Source of the DNA: Gimesia alba
GTDB lineage: Bacteria > Planctomycetota > Planctomycetia > Planctomycetales > Planctomycetaceae
Reading direction: 5' to 3'
DNA: 64,000 nt
Assembly: GCF_007744675.1 (NCBI RefSeq)
Contig: NZ_CP036269.1
Coordinates: forward strand, 6,189,046 to 6,253,045
Below the pieces are notes generated by a model. It was not told where the DNA came from, made no database searches, and saw only the letters and a list, made by a program, of their open reading frames with translations. The position numbers were made by a program, and so were the translations under genes. Positions within the stretch are counted from its first letter, which is position 1; every line of letters begins with the position of its first letter. This document shows positions 16,801-25,742 of the stretch, piece by piece.

Positions 16801-18150
16801 ATGCAGCAGGAAGCTTTGAAGAAACAACTAGCCGAACAGAACGTAGAGCTGATCCGTGCCATTTATGTCGGCCCCGACGGGATTACTCGCGGCAAAGCGT
16901 TCCGACCAGGCAGCCTCGATGAAATTCTGGAATCCGGACTGGGGCTGACCCAGGCACAGGCTTCAGTAACCGTGTTCGACCATCTGCCCCCGGAAAGTGA
17001 ATTTCAACCAGTGGGGGAAGTACGGATTCGTCCTGACATTGAAACCTTTCAGGTATTGCCCTATCTACCGGGGCACGCCAGAATGCTTTCCGATATCGAA
17101 ACGATTGATGGGCAACCCTGGGAACTCTGTCCGCGGGGCCTGCTCAAGACATTCCTGAATCAACTCTCAGACAAAGGAATGGTGATTCGCGCTGCCTTTG
17201 AAAATGAATTTACCATTTTCATCGATGTGAATGGGGAATGGCAACCACTGGACCAGTTGAACTGTTTCAGTTCTGCTGCCATGGATCTGGCCAGCCCCTA
17301 TATTTTACCCATCATTTCCGCCTTGGAAAAACAGGGCGTAATGGTCGAAAAATATTATCCGGAAGCGGGTCATGGACAGCATGAAATTCCCGTCCGTCAT
17401 CAGCCTGGTTTGCAAGCCGCAGACCAGCAGGTTGTGTTCCGGGAAACAGTTCGCGGCACAGCGCAGGCGAACGACTTTCGTATTTCCTTTATGCCCAAGG
17501 CATCTCCGGAAACCGCCGGAAATGGATGCCATATCCATTTCAGTTTGTGGGATTCCCGCTGTGAACAAAACTTGTTTTATGATGACGCGGGGGAGTATGG
17601 TCTTTCCCAGACCGCTCGTCATTTCATGGCGGGCATCTTGAATCACCTGCCCGCGCTGATGGCGTTTACCGCACCGACAACCAATTCGTACAGCCGATTT
17701 GTCGAGCGGTGCTGGAGCTCGTGCTACGTCTGCTGGGGCCCCGATAATCGTGAAGCAACTGTCCGTGCGGCGTCTGGCTTTAGAGGGCACGAATCTGCCA
17801 CCGTCAATCTGGAGTACAAACCCTCTGATCCGACCTGTAACCCCTACCTGGCACTCTCCAGTCTCATCTGCGCGGGCCTGGATGGAATCGAGAAAGAGTT
17901 AAATCCGGGAGAACCGGTTTTAACTGATCCCGCTTTATTATCGCCACAAGAACGAGAGACGCTTGGTTTGACCAGGTATCCGATTGATCTCGACGCTGCC
18001 CTCACAGCACTGGAACAGGATGAGGTACTACGCACCGGATTGGGCATACGTCGCGTTTCCGACTATGTCACCATGAAACAGGCGGAAATTGAAATGATCG
18101 ATTCTCTGGGCAAAGCTGCTGAACAGCAGGCGTATCTATTCCGTTATTGA
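16801..18150 (+). CDS. Glutamine synthetase family protein
   Basis: 449 residues. Family motifs appear in order: the acidic residue stretch AAFENEFTIF, HGQHEIPV, the catalytic GNGCHIHFSLWD, NSYSRFVER, WGPDNREATVRA and DPTCNPYLALSSLICAGLDG. The active-site Glu, His and Arg positions are occupied. The sequence departs from GlnA at the ammonium/adenylylation region and is closer to the GlnT/PuuA-type gamma-glutamyl ligases, so the amine substrate may not be ammonia. It starts 52 bases after the cytochrome gene. Confidence 0.85.
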   Translation: MQQEALKKQLAEQNVELIRAIYVGPDGITRGKAFRPGSLDEILESGLGLTQAQASVTVFDHLPPESEFQPVGEVRIRPDIETFQVLPYLPGHARMLSDIETIDGQPWELCPRGLLKTFLNQLSDKGMVIRAAFENEFTIFIDVNGEWQPLDQLNCFSSAAMDLASPYILPIISALEKQGVMVEKYYPEAGHGQHEIPVRHQPGLQAADQQVVFRETVRGTAQANDFRISFMPKASPETAGNGCHIHFSLWDSRCEQNLFYDDAGEYGLSQTARHFMAGILNHLPALMAFTAPTTNSYSRFVERCWSSCYVCWGPDNREATVRAASGFRGHESATVNLEYKPSDPTCNPYLALSSLICAGLDGIEKELNPGEPVLTDPALLSPQERETLGLTRYPIDLDAALTALEQDEVLRTGLGIRRVSDYVTMKQAEIEMIDSLGKAAEQQAYLFRY

Positions 18151-18419
18151 GCTTAGTTCCTGGCTACTTCCTGAGCAGTCCTGCAAAACACGAATAATAA
18201 AACAAGACGAATCGATAGAATCCGACCGATTCACAGATTCAACAAATAACTATCAGCTGTAAAAACGTGTCAGCTGCAGCAATTCCCCAGTGTACAAGCA
18301 GGTGATCCTGGCAGTGTTTTCCCTTGATTTTTTGCATTAGTAGCATAAATTTCGGTGTGACAAATGATTTTAGACAATTGGAGGTTATTACTCGGTTTAA
18401 CAGCAAAGGGCAAACAGTA

Positions 18420-18833
18420 TTGAAGAGATTTACAGATTACTACCAGTATTCTCCGCAGCAAAAACATTTACTCAGCAAAGCTCTGAACATTCTCGCTCTC
18501 GTCGAAGAGCGTGCCAAGCGGATCTATGCTGACCAGCGAGCACATAAACGAATCGATTATCGCGGCTTAATCGTCATTTCGGTTCCGGAAGGCTTCTCCA
18601 AAGCGATCGAAATCTACTCCGGCGAAATGGTCACGGTGTTGGGTCGCTCGCTCTCTCAATCTGGCATCTCACTTGTATGCCCTGATGTGATTCCTCAAGA
18701 GGAAATTTTCATCAAACTTCCCTTGAACAGTCCGATCCACACCTGGTTCAGTTCCAGAATAGTACGCCGGCGAAAAGTTCTGGATGATTTCTGGGAATAT
18801 GGCGTGCAATTCCTGGCGCGAATCGACGTCTGA
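18420..18833 (+). CDS. PilZ domain protein (cyclic-di-GMP binding)
   Basis: 137 residues from TTG at 18420, which has AAGGG nine bases upstream; the frame is open to TTG 18324, so the start is uncertain. The PilZ hallmarks are RAHKR (RxxxR) and SLSQSG (the D/NxSxxG motif with Ser for Asp) followed by ISLVC. It should bind cyclic-di-GMP and change conformation. The convergent neighbours are an HD-GYP phosphodiesterase and a hybrid kinase, so it probably belongs to the same signalling circuit. Confidence 0.72.
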   Translation: MKRFTDYYQYSPQQKHLLSKALNILALVEERAKRIYADQRAHKRIDYRGLIVISVPEGFSKAIEIYSGEMVTVLGRSLSQSGISLVCPDVIPQEEIFIKLPLNSPIHTWFSSRIVRRRKVLDDFWEYGVQFLARIDV

Positions 18834-18916
18834 CAGCACTCTGTCAATGTAAAGATTCTACATTCATTCAGACGATGAACTGATTCCAGAACAGACAGTG
18901 AAACGTTGTCCGATTC

Positions 18917-20107
18917 TTAATCGGTTTCTGCATAATCAATTTGGATCTGGATGATCTCCTGGCGTCGTTTTGTAAACGCATCCAGTACACTCGGATCAAA
19001 CTGAGTTCCCCGCCCTTCCTCAAGAATCTCAAGGGATTTGGCTAGTGGAAATGCCGGTTTGTAGGAACGCTTACTCATCAATGCATCAAATACATCAGCA
19101 ACTGCGGTAATCCGTCCTTCTAAAGGAATATCTTCGCCACTCAAGCCCAGCGGATACCCGCTTCCATCCCAGCGTTCGTGGTGAGTCATGGCAATAATTT
19201 TTGCCAGGTTCAGAATAGGGGAATCAGGAATATCCATGATTTTTGCCCCCATCTCCGTATGCATCCGGATCAATTGTGCCTCTCGTTCCGGAAGACAGTC
19301 AACAATTTTTTTACCGAAACCACAATGCCGTTTCATCTCATCATATTCTTCAGGCGTCAGCTTGCCTGGTTTGAGCAGGATGGAATCTTCAACACCGATC
19401 TTACCGACATCATGCAACTGAGCAGCCGGTTCCAGCAAACAGAGTTCTCTCTCTGATAAACCCAACTCTGCTCCAATGATCCGCGCATATTTTCCAACGC
19501 GAATCACATGTTGGCCTGTATCGTCGTCTCGGAATTCTGCAGCCCGTGCCAGACACTGAATCACGCTCAACCGTGATGCTTCCAGTTCCGCCGTTCTCTG
19601 GCGCACTGCTTCTTCGAGTGTTTCTGAATTCGCTTTGAGCTGGTCCTGGTATATTTTGACGTTTAACACATTGCGAATGCGGGCAATGAGCTCTCCATGA
19701 TGAATGGGTTTGGCCAGCAGGTCGGTTGCGCCTTGCTTCAGTGCGGATATTTTTGTTTCATTATCTGAAGTCGCAGTCAGAATAATCACCGGAGTCGTCG
19801 CGAATTCCTGATGCCCTCGAATCTGCGCCAGCAAATCCAGACCGGAAACGTCAGGCATTTTAATATCGGACAACACTAAATCCGGTTTCTCAGACTGAAT
19901 CATCGAAAATGCAGACGCAGACTTATCTGTCGAAATCAGGTTACTGAAACCTTCCATCTCCAGATAGTACTTGATCATGTCGATATTGATACTTTCGTCA
20001 TCAATAATGGCAATACAGCACTGTTCGAATCCATTTCGATCAAGGAACGTTTTCTTATTTTCAGTCGATGGGCTATCCAAAGCAGAACGAATCATAGCTT
20101 CTCTCAT
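18917..20107 (-). CDS. HD-GYP domain response regulator (probable c-di-GMP phosphodiesterase)
   Basis: 396 residues. The receiver domain has the acidic pair IIDDES, phosphoacceptor D81 in LVLSDIKMPD, and Lys in LLAKP. A coiled linker (about 150-180) leads to the HD-GYP domain with HD at 232-233 (LHDVGKIG) and HHERWDGSGYP at 309-319. HD-GYP enzymes hydrolyse cyclic-di-GMP to GMP. The gene lies three bases after the hybrid kinase on the same strand and should be its cognate output. Confidence 0.92.
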   Translation of the reverse strand: MREAMIRSALDSPSTENKKTFLDRNGFEQCCIAIIDDESINIDMIKYYLEMEGFSNLISTDKSASAFSMIQSEKPDLVLSDIKMPDVSGLDLLAQIRGHQEFATTPVIILTATSDNETKISALKQGATDLLAKPIHHGELIARIRNVLNVKIYQDQLKANSETLEEAVRQRTAELEASRLSVIQCLARAAEFRDDDTGQHVIRVGKYARIIGAELGLSERELCLLEPAAQLHDVGKIGVEDSILLKPGKLTPEEYDEMKRHCGFGKKIVDCLPEREAQLIRMHTEMGAKIMDIPDSPILNLAKIIAMTHHERWDGSGYPLGLSGEDIPLEGRITAVADVFDALMSKRSYKPAFPLAKSLEILEEGRGTQFDPSVLDAFTKRRQEIIQIQIDYAETD

Positions 20108-20110
20108 TCT

Positions 20111-22120
20111 CTAAATATTTTGCAAATCACCGGTCTCTGTCTTCTTCGCCGTGAGACGCTGTCCTAATCTCGCAAGTTCTTCCAGTATTGCTGTTGCAGT
20201 CTCTTTTTCTTTCCGTTTCGCTGACAACTCTAATTGCAGAGCAGACTCGGTAAGACAACTAAACCCGGCTGTCCCTCCCGTTCCTTTTAACCAGTGAGCC
20301 AGATCTTCCAGTCGAGACCAATCAGAGGCTTTCAAGGCATTCCGCATCTCATCCAGTTTTACTGTCAGCCGCTGGATAAAATCTTCCACGATGACCAAGA
20401 TCTTCGGGATCTCTGTTGGCAGATCAGAAACGATCGGCGAGATATCCTCCGAAGTGACGCAGCTTGGTTTTTGTTTCAGCTGCGTTTTAGCTGAGGGCCT
20501 GACCTCTGGTAAATTCAGCACGACGGTTTGCAACAGACTCTCGATGTTAATTGGTTTTGTCAGGAAATCAGAGCAACCTGCCGCCAGACACTTATCTCTG
20601 TCTCCCCGCATGGCATTCGCCGTCAATGCAATAATCGGCAGCGAACAGCCACGCGAACGTAATGTACTGGTCGCGGTGTACCCATCCATGAGCGGCATCT
20701 GCATATCCATCAAAATCAAATCAAATTCGCCGCGGTCATATTCCTGCAGTGCCTCTTCGCCATTTTCAGCACACGTGACCGACGCATGCGCGTTTTCCAA
20801 CACTAGTGAGATCAAGTCACGATTGGTTTTCCCATCATCAACCAGGAGAATCTGAATGCCTCTCAGACAACTACTTTCCGCAGTCTCTGCTTGAAATTGT
20901 TCATTCGTCATAAACGCTTCGGTAGGGGGTGTCTTAAAAATCCGAACATTCTCCAGTGCTCCCGCATCAACCCACAATCGAAAAGTGCTTCCTTTACCGA
21001 CTTCACTTTCGACTGTTAGATCTCCCCCCAGTCCGTCGGCAATCTGACGGCAGATCGTCAGTCCTAAACCGGTGCCACCAAAACTGCGCGTGATGGAAGA
21101 ATCGGCTTGCGTAAACGGCGAAAAGATGTTCTTGAGATTCTGAGGATCTATCCCGATTCCTGTGTCATGCACTTCAACAACAAACTGAGGATTGGCTTGG
21201 CTTCGATCAAGAGTCGCGGTCAGTTTCACACTGCCCTGTTTTGTAAACTTTATCGCATTTCCAACTAGATTAATGAGAATTTGCTTCAGTCGCATTGGAT
21301 CCGTGTGAATCGTTTCCGGAACGCTGCTGGTCCACTGACATTCCAGCGAGAGCCCTTTCTCTTTTGCCTGCACACGCATCGTGGAAAGTGCTTCAGAAAT
21401 AATTTTATGCGGTGAGTAGTTTCGTTTTTCATACTCCATCCGGCCGGCTTCAATTTTTGACAGATCCAGAATGTCATTAATCAAGCCCAGCAGATGCTCT
21501 CCATTTTTGTATATCACATCCAGATATTCCTGTTGCTCTGCTTTCGATCCCACTCCCCGTCGTAACACATCAGTGAATCCCATTATTCCGTTCAACGGCG
21601 TACGAATTTCATGGCTCATATTCGCCAGAAAATGGCTTTTCTCATGATTGGCGATCTCTGCAATGGTTTTCTGTTCCAGCAGAATTTGACACTGAAAATG
21701 CACCAGTCGCGCGACATCCAGAAAACGGTATTCCCCGTTTTCGCATTTGATGAGCAGAGGCTCATACAGCTCTGATGGGGGACGGTTAAATAATTCCCGA
21801 ACCGCGTCGACAATGGGAGAAGTATCATTGAGTTCCAGAGCGGTACAATTAATACGAGATAATAATTTTGAAACCGGTCTGCGAGAGAAAACCGACCCAC
21901 TTAAAACTTGCGACATGTGCTCAAAATAGGAATTTCGGGAAAGCAGTCCATAAAACTCCTTGTCATCCTGAACCAGTAAGCCCACGACTTCTGGCCGACA
22001 CTTAAAGTAAACGCCAACTTCTGAGATCAGTGTATTTGGTGTGACAGATTCATTCTGTAACTGAAGATCGGCTAACGTGGAATACGTCATCAGGTCATTT
22101 GTAGTTGGTGTCATCGACAT
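20111..22120 (-). CDS. Hybrid histidine kinase with receiver and Hpt domains
   Basis: 669 residues with no membrane segments. An N-terminal ~150-residue sensory region resembles a CBS-like pair ('LISEVGVYFKCRPEVVGLLV'). HisKA follows with H170 in NMSHEIRTPLNG, then the ATPase domain with the N box ('LINLVGNAIKFT') and G boxes (GIGI, GGTGLGL). A receiver (LILMDMQMPLMDG, Asp near 490) and a C-terminal Hpt domain with AHWLKGTGGTAGF complete it. It can run an internal phosphorelay and pass phosphate to the HD-GYP regulator three bases downstream. Confidence 0.92.
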   Translation of the reverse strand: MSMTPTTNDLMTYSTLADLQLQNESVTPNTLISEVGVYFKCRPEVVGLLVQDDKEFYGLLSRNSYFEHMSQVLSGSVFSRRPVSKLLSRINCTALELNDTSPIVDAVRELFNRPPSELYEPLLIKCENGEYRFLDVARLVHFQCQILLEQKTIAEIANHEKSHFLANMSHEIRTPLNGIMGFTDVLRRGVGSKAEQQEYLDVIYKNGEHLLGLINDILDLSKIEAGRMEYEKRNYSPHKIISEALSTMRVQAKEKGLSLECQWTSSVPETIHTDPMRLKQILINLVGNAIKFTKQGSVKLTATLDRSQANPQFVVEVHDTGIGIDPQNLKNIFSPFTQADSSITRSFGGTGLGLTICRQIADGLGGDLTVESEVGKGSTFRLWVDAGALENVRIFKTPPTEAFMTNEQFQAETAESSCLRGIQILLVDDGKTNRDLISLVLENAHASVTCAENGEEALQEYDRGEFDLILMDMQMPLMDGYTATSTLRSRGCSLPIIALTANAMRGDRDKCLAAGCSDFLTKPINIESLLQTVVLNLPEVRPSAKTQLKQKPSCVTSEDISPIVSDLPTEIPKILVIVEDFIQRLTVKLDEMRNALKASDWSRLEDLAHWLKGTGGTAGFSCLTESALQLELSAKRKEKETATAILEELARLGQRLTAKKTETGDLQNI

Positions 22121-22437
22121 GGTTCTCGGTTGCTGCAGTCGACAGCGACTATTACGGGACTCAACTCGAAAAAGAGCGAGCCATTGTATAATTCATCCGC
22201 TGTGAAGAAAGAACAAGCCCTCGCGGGAGTTACCCTCTTTTCACACTTAAAAAGTAGTATTAATCCTCGATTCAAATGAAAGGATTTAGTAATTTCCTAT
22301 TCGGGACTTATCGCCAGTGGATCTCTTCAAACGGGGAACCGATCCTAAGTGTTGTTATATCAGGACTTAACTGTGGTGTTTTAGTGCCTGAATACTGCAG
22401 GAGGGATTACTCCTAATTAGACGCTGTATGGGTACAT

Positions 22438-22482
22438 CTTAAAAGCGATTCAGGTCACTTAAAAGCGATTCAGGTCACTTAA
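22438..22482. repeat. Tandem direct repeat, two 20-bp units plus a 5-bp partial copy
   Basis: CTTAAAAGCGATTCAGGTCA occurs twice back to back (22438-22457, 22458-22477), followed by CTTAA. The copies are identical, which suggests a recent duplication or a functional iteration such as a protein-binding site. Confidence 0.9.
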
Positions 22483-22575
22483 GGGAATCCCATACTGTTC
22501 ATAGAGAACCCTCATTTGAGGTCCCCCACCACTTTTGAGCCAACTTGGCAAGAGCACTCTTCCTGGGGGGAATTT

Positions 22576-22611
22576 ATGATTCTGCTGCTGGAACTCTCCA
22601 GAGAAAACTGA
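22576..22611 (+). CDS. 11-residue micro-ORF upstream of a terminator
   Basis: The ATG at 22576 follows the purine run GGGGGGAA and encodes MILLLELSREN, stopping with TGA. The terminator begins three bases later. A leader peptide or chance frame are both possible; the tight spacing to the hairpin makes it worth recording. Confidence 0.2.
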   Translation: MILLLELSREN

Positions 22612-22613
22612 TG

Positions 22614-22652
22614 GCGATTGATCTGGTGACAGATCAATCGCTTTCTGTTTTC
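22614..22652 (+). terminator. Strong terminator-like hairpin in intergenic space
   Basis: GCGATTGATCTG pairs perfectly with CAGATCAATCGC (12 bp, loop GTGA), followed by TTTCTGTTTT. No annotated gene precedes it on the plus strand, implying a small upstream transcript. Confidence 0.75.
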
Positions 22653-22907
22653 GTGAAGTCAGAACCGCCTTCGAGCAATTACCACATGCTGACTACTGAA
22701 TCAATCGATGTGATATTCAAATAATTCACCCGGGTCGCCTGAGTTCGTGTTTCCTGTGACAGAATGATTCAGCGCGGTCTTTTAGAGGGCAATTCCTCAA
22801 AATATGGAATTGAGTCGCCAGCATCGGTTTTGAGCCTATTCTGCAAACGGTATGCTTAGAGAAGAATGAAACTCGTTGCTACTTATGATTTTAAGGAAAC
22901 TGCTATG

Positions 22908-24035
22908 AAACTGTTTCGGGAACCTCTGATTCTCGTTTTGCTGCTCTCATTTTTTGTCGGTTGTGCTTCGGAAAAGCCGGCAGAAAAGCAAACCAGTTCG
23001 GAAAAGACACCTGAGGAAACGAAACCCCAGGCAACGGCGAAAGCATCTGTTCCGGAAGCAGAAGTTCAATTGGCAGAATCATTAAAAGGACTGGGAGCCA
23101 AACTGAAACAGGATAAAGACGGCTATGTCATCGAAGTCGATTTCCGGAGTGTGAAAATCGATGATGCAGCCCTTAAAGATATCGCCGGTCTATCACGCCT
23201 GCGATCGCTGCTCTTAAATGAAACAGCGATTACCGACGCTGCTCTGGAACCGGTTGGAAAAGTCGCCACCCTGCAAAATCTGGATTTGCGCAACTGCTCA
23301 TTAAATAATAAAGCGATCTCGTATCTGACGGGTCTTGCGAAGCTCAAAGCACTGCGGCTCTCCGGTAATTCCGATATCGACGACGATGCGATGGCGGATA
23401 TCAATCAACTGACAAACCTCAAAGCGTTAATGCTCGATTTCCTCTGGGTCAGCGGCGATGGGATTTCTCAATTGAAAGATCTGAACAATCTGGAAGAGCT
23501 TTATCTGGCCAAGACACTCGTCGATGACGAAGGGCTGGCCTCGTTAAGCCAGTTTCCCAAGCTGAAGAAAACACGTCTCTCACAGAATCAGATTTCTGAC
23601 GAGGGATTGAAAGCACTGACTAAAATTCCACAACTCGAAGAACTGGACCTCAGTGAAAACAGCTTGCTGTCTGATACAGGCATGAAGCATCTCTCCGGCC
23701 TGGGTGAGTTGAAGAAGCTCAACCTGTGGCGCGTCGGTCTGACCGATGCCGGCGTGGAACCATTACAGGGCTTAACAAAGCTGGAGTGGCTCAATCTGGA
23801 CAATACACGTCTAACGAATGCCGGCCTCAAATACCTGAAAGATATGCAGCAACTGGAGTTCCTGCACCTGGGCTCGACCGCCGTCTCCGACGCCGGTTTG
23901 CCTGATCTGGAAGGCCTGACGAGTCTCAAAGATCTGAAACTGACGCGCACCGCGGTCACGGAAAAAGGTGTTGCAGAGCTGAAAAAGAAGCTACCCAATA
24001 CAGAAATTCAACTGAAGTACATCGAAGGCCAATAA
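22908..24035 (+). CDS. Leucine-rich repeat lipoprotein
   Basis: 375 residues from the ATG at 22908, preceded by AAGGA; the frame extends 14 codons further but then lacks a site. The lipoprotein signal ends in FVGC (Cys about residue 18), followed by a Lys/Glu/Pro linker. From about residue 75 come roughly ten 24-residue repeats of the 'L..L..L.L..T.ITD.GL..L' type with TDAGV, SDEGL and TNAGLKYL variants. This is the LRR style abundant in planctomycetes. It probably sits on the membrane facing the periplasm and binds protein or glycan. It is monocistronic. Confidence 0.85.
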   Translation, partial: KLFREPLILVLLLSFFVGCASEKPAEKQTSSEKTPEETKPQATAKASVPEAEVQLAESLKGLGAKLKQDKDGYVIEVDFRSVKIDDAALKDIAGLSRLRSLLLNETAITDAALEPVGKVATLQNLDLRNCSLNNKAISYLTGLAKLKALRLSGNSDIDDDAMADINQLTNLKALMLDFLWVSGDGISQLKDLNNLEELYLAKTLVDDEGLASLSQFPKLKKTRLSQNQISDEGLKALTKIPQLEELDLSENSLLSDTGMKHLSGLGELKKLNLWRVGLTDAGVEPLQGLTKLEWLNLDNTRLTNAGLKYLKDMQQLEFLHLGSTAVSDAGLPDLEGLTSLKDLKLTRTAVTEKGVAELKKKLPNTEIQLKYIEGQ

Positions 24036-24078
24036 AAAAAGCCCGGCTCTCTCAACAGTGAGGAGCCGGGCTTTTCTG
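24036..24078. terminator. Bidirectional terminator
   Basis: AAAGCCCGGCTC pairs with GAGCCGGGCTTT, flanked by A and T runs. It lies between the convergent LRR and oxidoreductase genes. Confidence 0.9.
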
Positions 24079-24096
24079 TTTCACTTCTGTGCTTTA

Positions 24097-25404
24097 CTAA
24101 GCCACTTCCCAGCCGTCACGGTACTCTTTCGAGATGTACTGGTCGGCTGTGGGACAGTTAGTGGCTTTCAGATTCGCAGCATCCCATTCCAGGGGTGACT
24201 TCGAACGGTAGGCCACATTGCCCAGCAAGACGGCTTCGGTCAACGCTCCTGAGTAATCAAAGTTGCAGGTGGTTGGTGAACCATCTTTGCAGGCCTTGAT
24301 CCACTCAGCGTGATGGCCGATCGATTTGGGAATCGATTGCTCGGGTGGCGTGAAGTTGGCAAACTTTTCCTTCGGGAACAGTTTGTAGCTGCCGTAATTG
24401 GCAAACATAGTGCCTTCCGTTCCCACGAACATCACACCACTGCCGGGAACGCGCTGGCCGGCGACTTTCTTGGGAATCATGTTCCCGTCGTACCAGGTCA
24501 GTTTGACCGGAACCAGATCGCCCCGTTTGGGGAACTGATACCGTACAGTCAAACCGTGCGGACAGGCTTCCGGATGCACTTCCGGACCTTCTGCTTCACA
24601 GTGTGTGGGATGACGCAGATCCAACGCCCAGAACGGCAGATCCATATAATGGCACGCCATATCACCCAATGTTCCCTGACCGAACTGCCACCAGCGACGC
24701 CATTGCGCGGGATGATAACGACCCGCGGCGTAAGGCCGAACCGGTGCAGGGCCAAGCCACAGATCCCAGTTCAAATTCTTGGGAGGTTCCTGAGTCTTTG
24801 CGGGCAGGTCGTCGCCTCCCCAGCCTTTTCCAACCCAGACATGAACTTCATTGACATCACCCAGCACACCAGACTGAACGATTTCCACGACACGACGGTA
24901 ATTGTCGCCGGCGTGAATCTGAGTTCCCAACTGAGTCGCAACGCCTTGCTTTTTCGCTTCCTCTGCAATGATGCGTGCTTCCTGAACGGTATGCGTCAGT
25001 GGTTTTTCACAGTACACATGCAGCCCTTTACGAATCGCACGAATCGACGCCGGGGCGTGATGATGGTCGGTCGTTCCAATCACGACGGCATCAATTTTTC
25101 CATCTTCGCTTTCCAGCATCTCGCGGTAATCAGCATAACGACGAGCCCCCGGGAAATTCGCTCCGGCACGATCAAGATAATTGCTGTCGACATCGACGAG
25201 TGCGACGATATTTTCACCTTTCACTCCTTCCACATCTGCCGCAGCGCGGTTGGCCGTTCCGATACAGGCAATGTTCAATTTTCCATTGGCAGACTTGGAA
25301 GCAGCAGGAGCAAAGCCGGTCCAGATCCCGGTAGAGATTGCGGCTGCACCGGCAGTCGTCGATTTAAGAAACTCACGTCGGCTGAAATTTGAATTCTGTT
25401 GCAT
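24097..25404 (-). CDS. Tat-exported Gfo/Idh/MocA family oxidoreductase
   Basis: 435 residues. The twin-arginine signal is SRREFLKST followed by an Ala-rich hydrophobic segment. The Rossmann motif reads IACIGTANRAAAD, where the glycine pattern is looser than usual (GxxxRA), then YCEKPLTHTV gives the EKP motif and the C-terminal domain follows. Its target should be a sugar or cyclitol derivative in the periplasm. It is monocistronic and upstream of a sulfatase on the same strand but separated by 338 bases. Confidence 0.87.
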   Translation of the reverse strand: MQQNSNFSRREFLKSTTAGAAAISTGIWTGFAPAASKSANGKLNIACIGTANRAAADVEGVKGENIVALVDVDSNYLDRAGANFPGARRYADYREMLESEDGKIDAVVIGTTDHHHAPASIRAIRKGLHVYCEKPLTHTVQEARIIAEEAKKQGVATQLGTQIHAGDNYRRVVEIVQSGVLGDVNEVHVWVGKGWGGDDLPAKTQEPPKNLNWDLWLGPAPVRPYAAGRYHPAQWRRWWQFGQGTLGDMACHYMDLPFWALDLRHPTHCEAEGPEVHPEACPHGLTVRYQFPKRGDLVPVKLTWYDGNMIPKKVAGQRVPGSGVMFVGTEGTMFANYGSYKLFPKEKFANFTPPEQSIPKSIGHHAEWIKACKDGSPTTCNFDYSGALTEAVLLGNVAYRSKSPLEWDAANLKATNCPTADQYISKEYRDGWEVA

Positions 25405-25742
25405 TAATCAGTCCTATAAAAAGAGGCAGGCCGACGGAAGCATCGGCAAGTGGGAGTGATCCTGGGGTTATTGTTTCATTGAACTTGAGTCGGACGGGTC
25501 TGGCACGGCGGCTACCTTGTACTTCCTACGTCTCCACTTCCATTCTGCTGGATGTTTGTGAAGAAGAAGCAGAAAAACCAGCGGCCACCAAACTTGCCCG
25601 CCCCTAACTTAATGTTCCTTATTTATGGTAATTTGAATCGACACCATTGACCATTCCAGATCAGGTAAGTTTTGTACTTTCTTCCAGAAAGAATCAGATC
25701 TGTACAGATGCCGGATGTTGTACGGAAACAGAAATCAGCGTC
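25405..25742. other. Intergenic region
   Basis: 338 bases between the sulfatase stop and the oxidoreductase start, both on the minus strand. The only pattern seen is a perfect 12-bp palindrome, ATCTGTACAGAT, at 25698-25709, which could be a regulator site for the oxidoreductase gene. No RNA gene was recognised. Confidence 0.35.

Larger units (their letters stand above)
22121..22907. other. Long gene-poor region
   Basis: 787 bases between divergent genes. It holds a 20-bp tandem repeat (22438), a short open frame and a strong terminator-like hairpin (22614), listed separately. Nothing else was recognised. Confidence 0.5.

Noticed and set aside
24310-25392. A 360-codon open frame on the plus strand opposite the Tat oxidoreductase gene
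   Set aside because: It is an antisense shadow: the opposite strand carries clear family motifs and a Tat signal, and this frame has no recognisable domain or ribosome binding site.
8372-25404. The three Gfo/Idh/MocA genes as a recent tandem expansion
   Set aside because: They differ in signal peptides, motifs and length and are not adjacent; they are ordinary paralogues.
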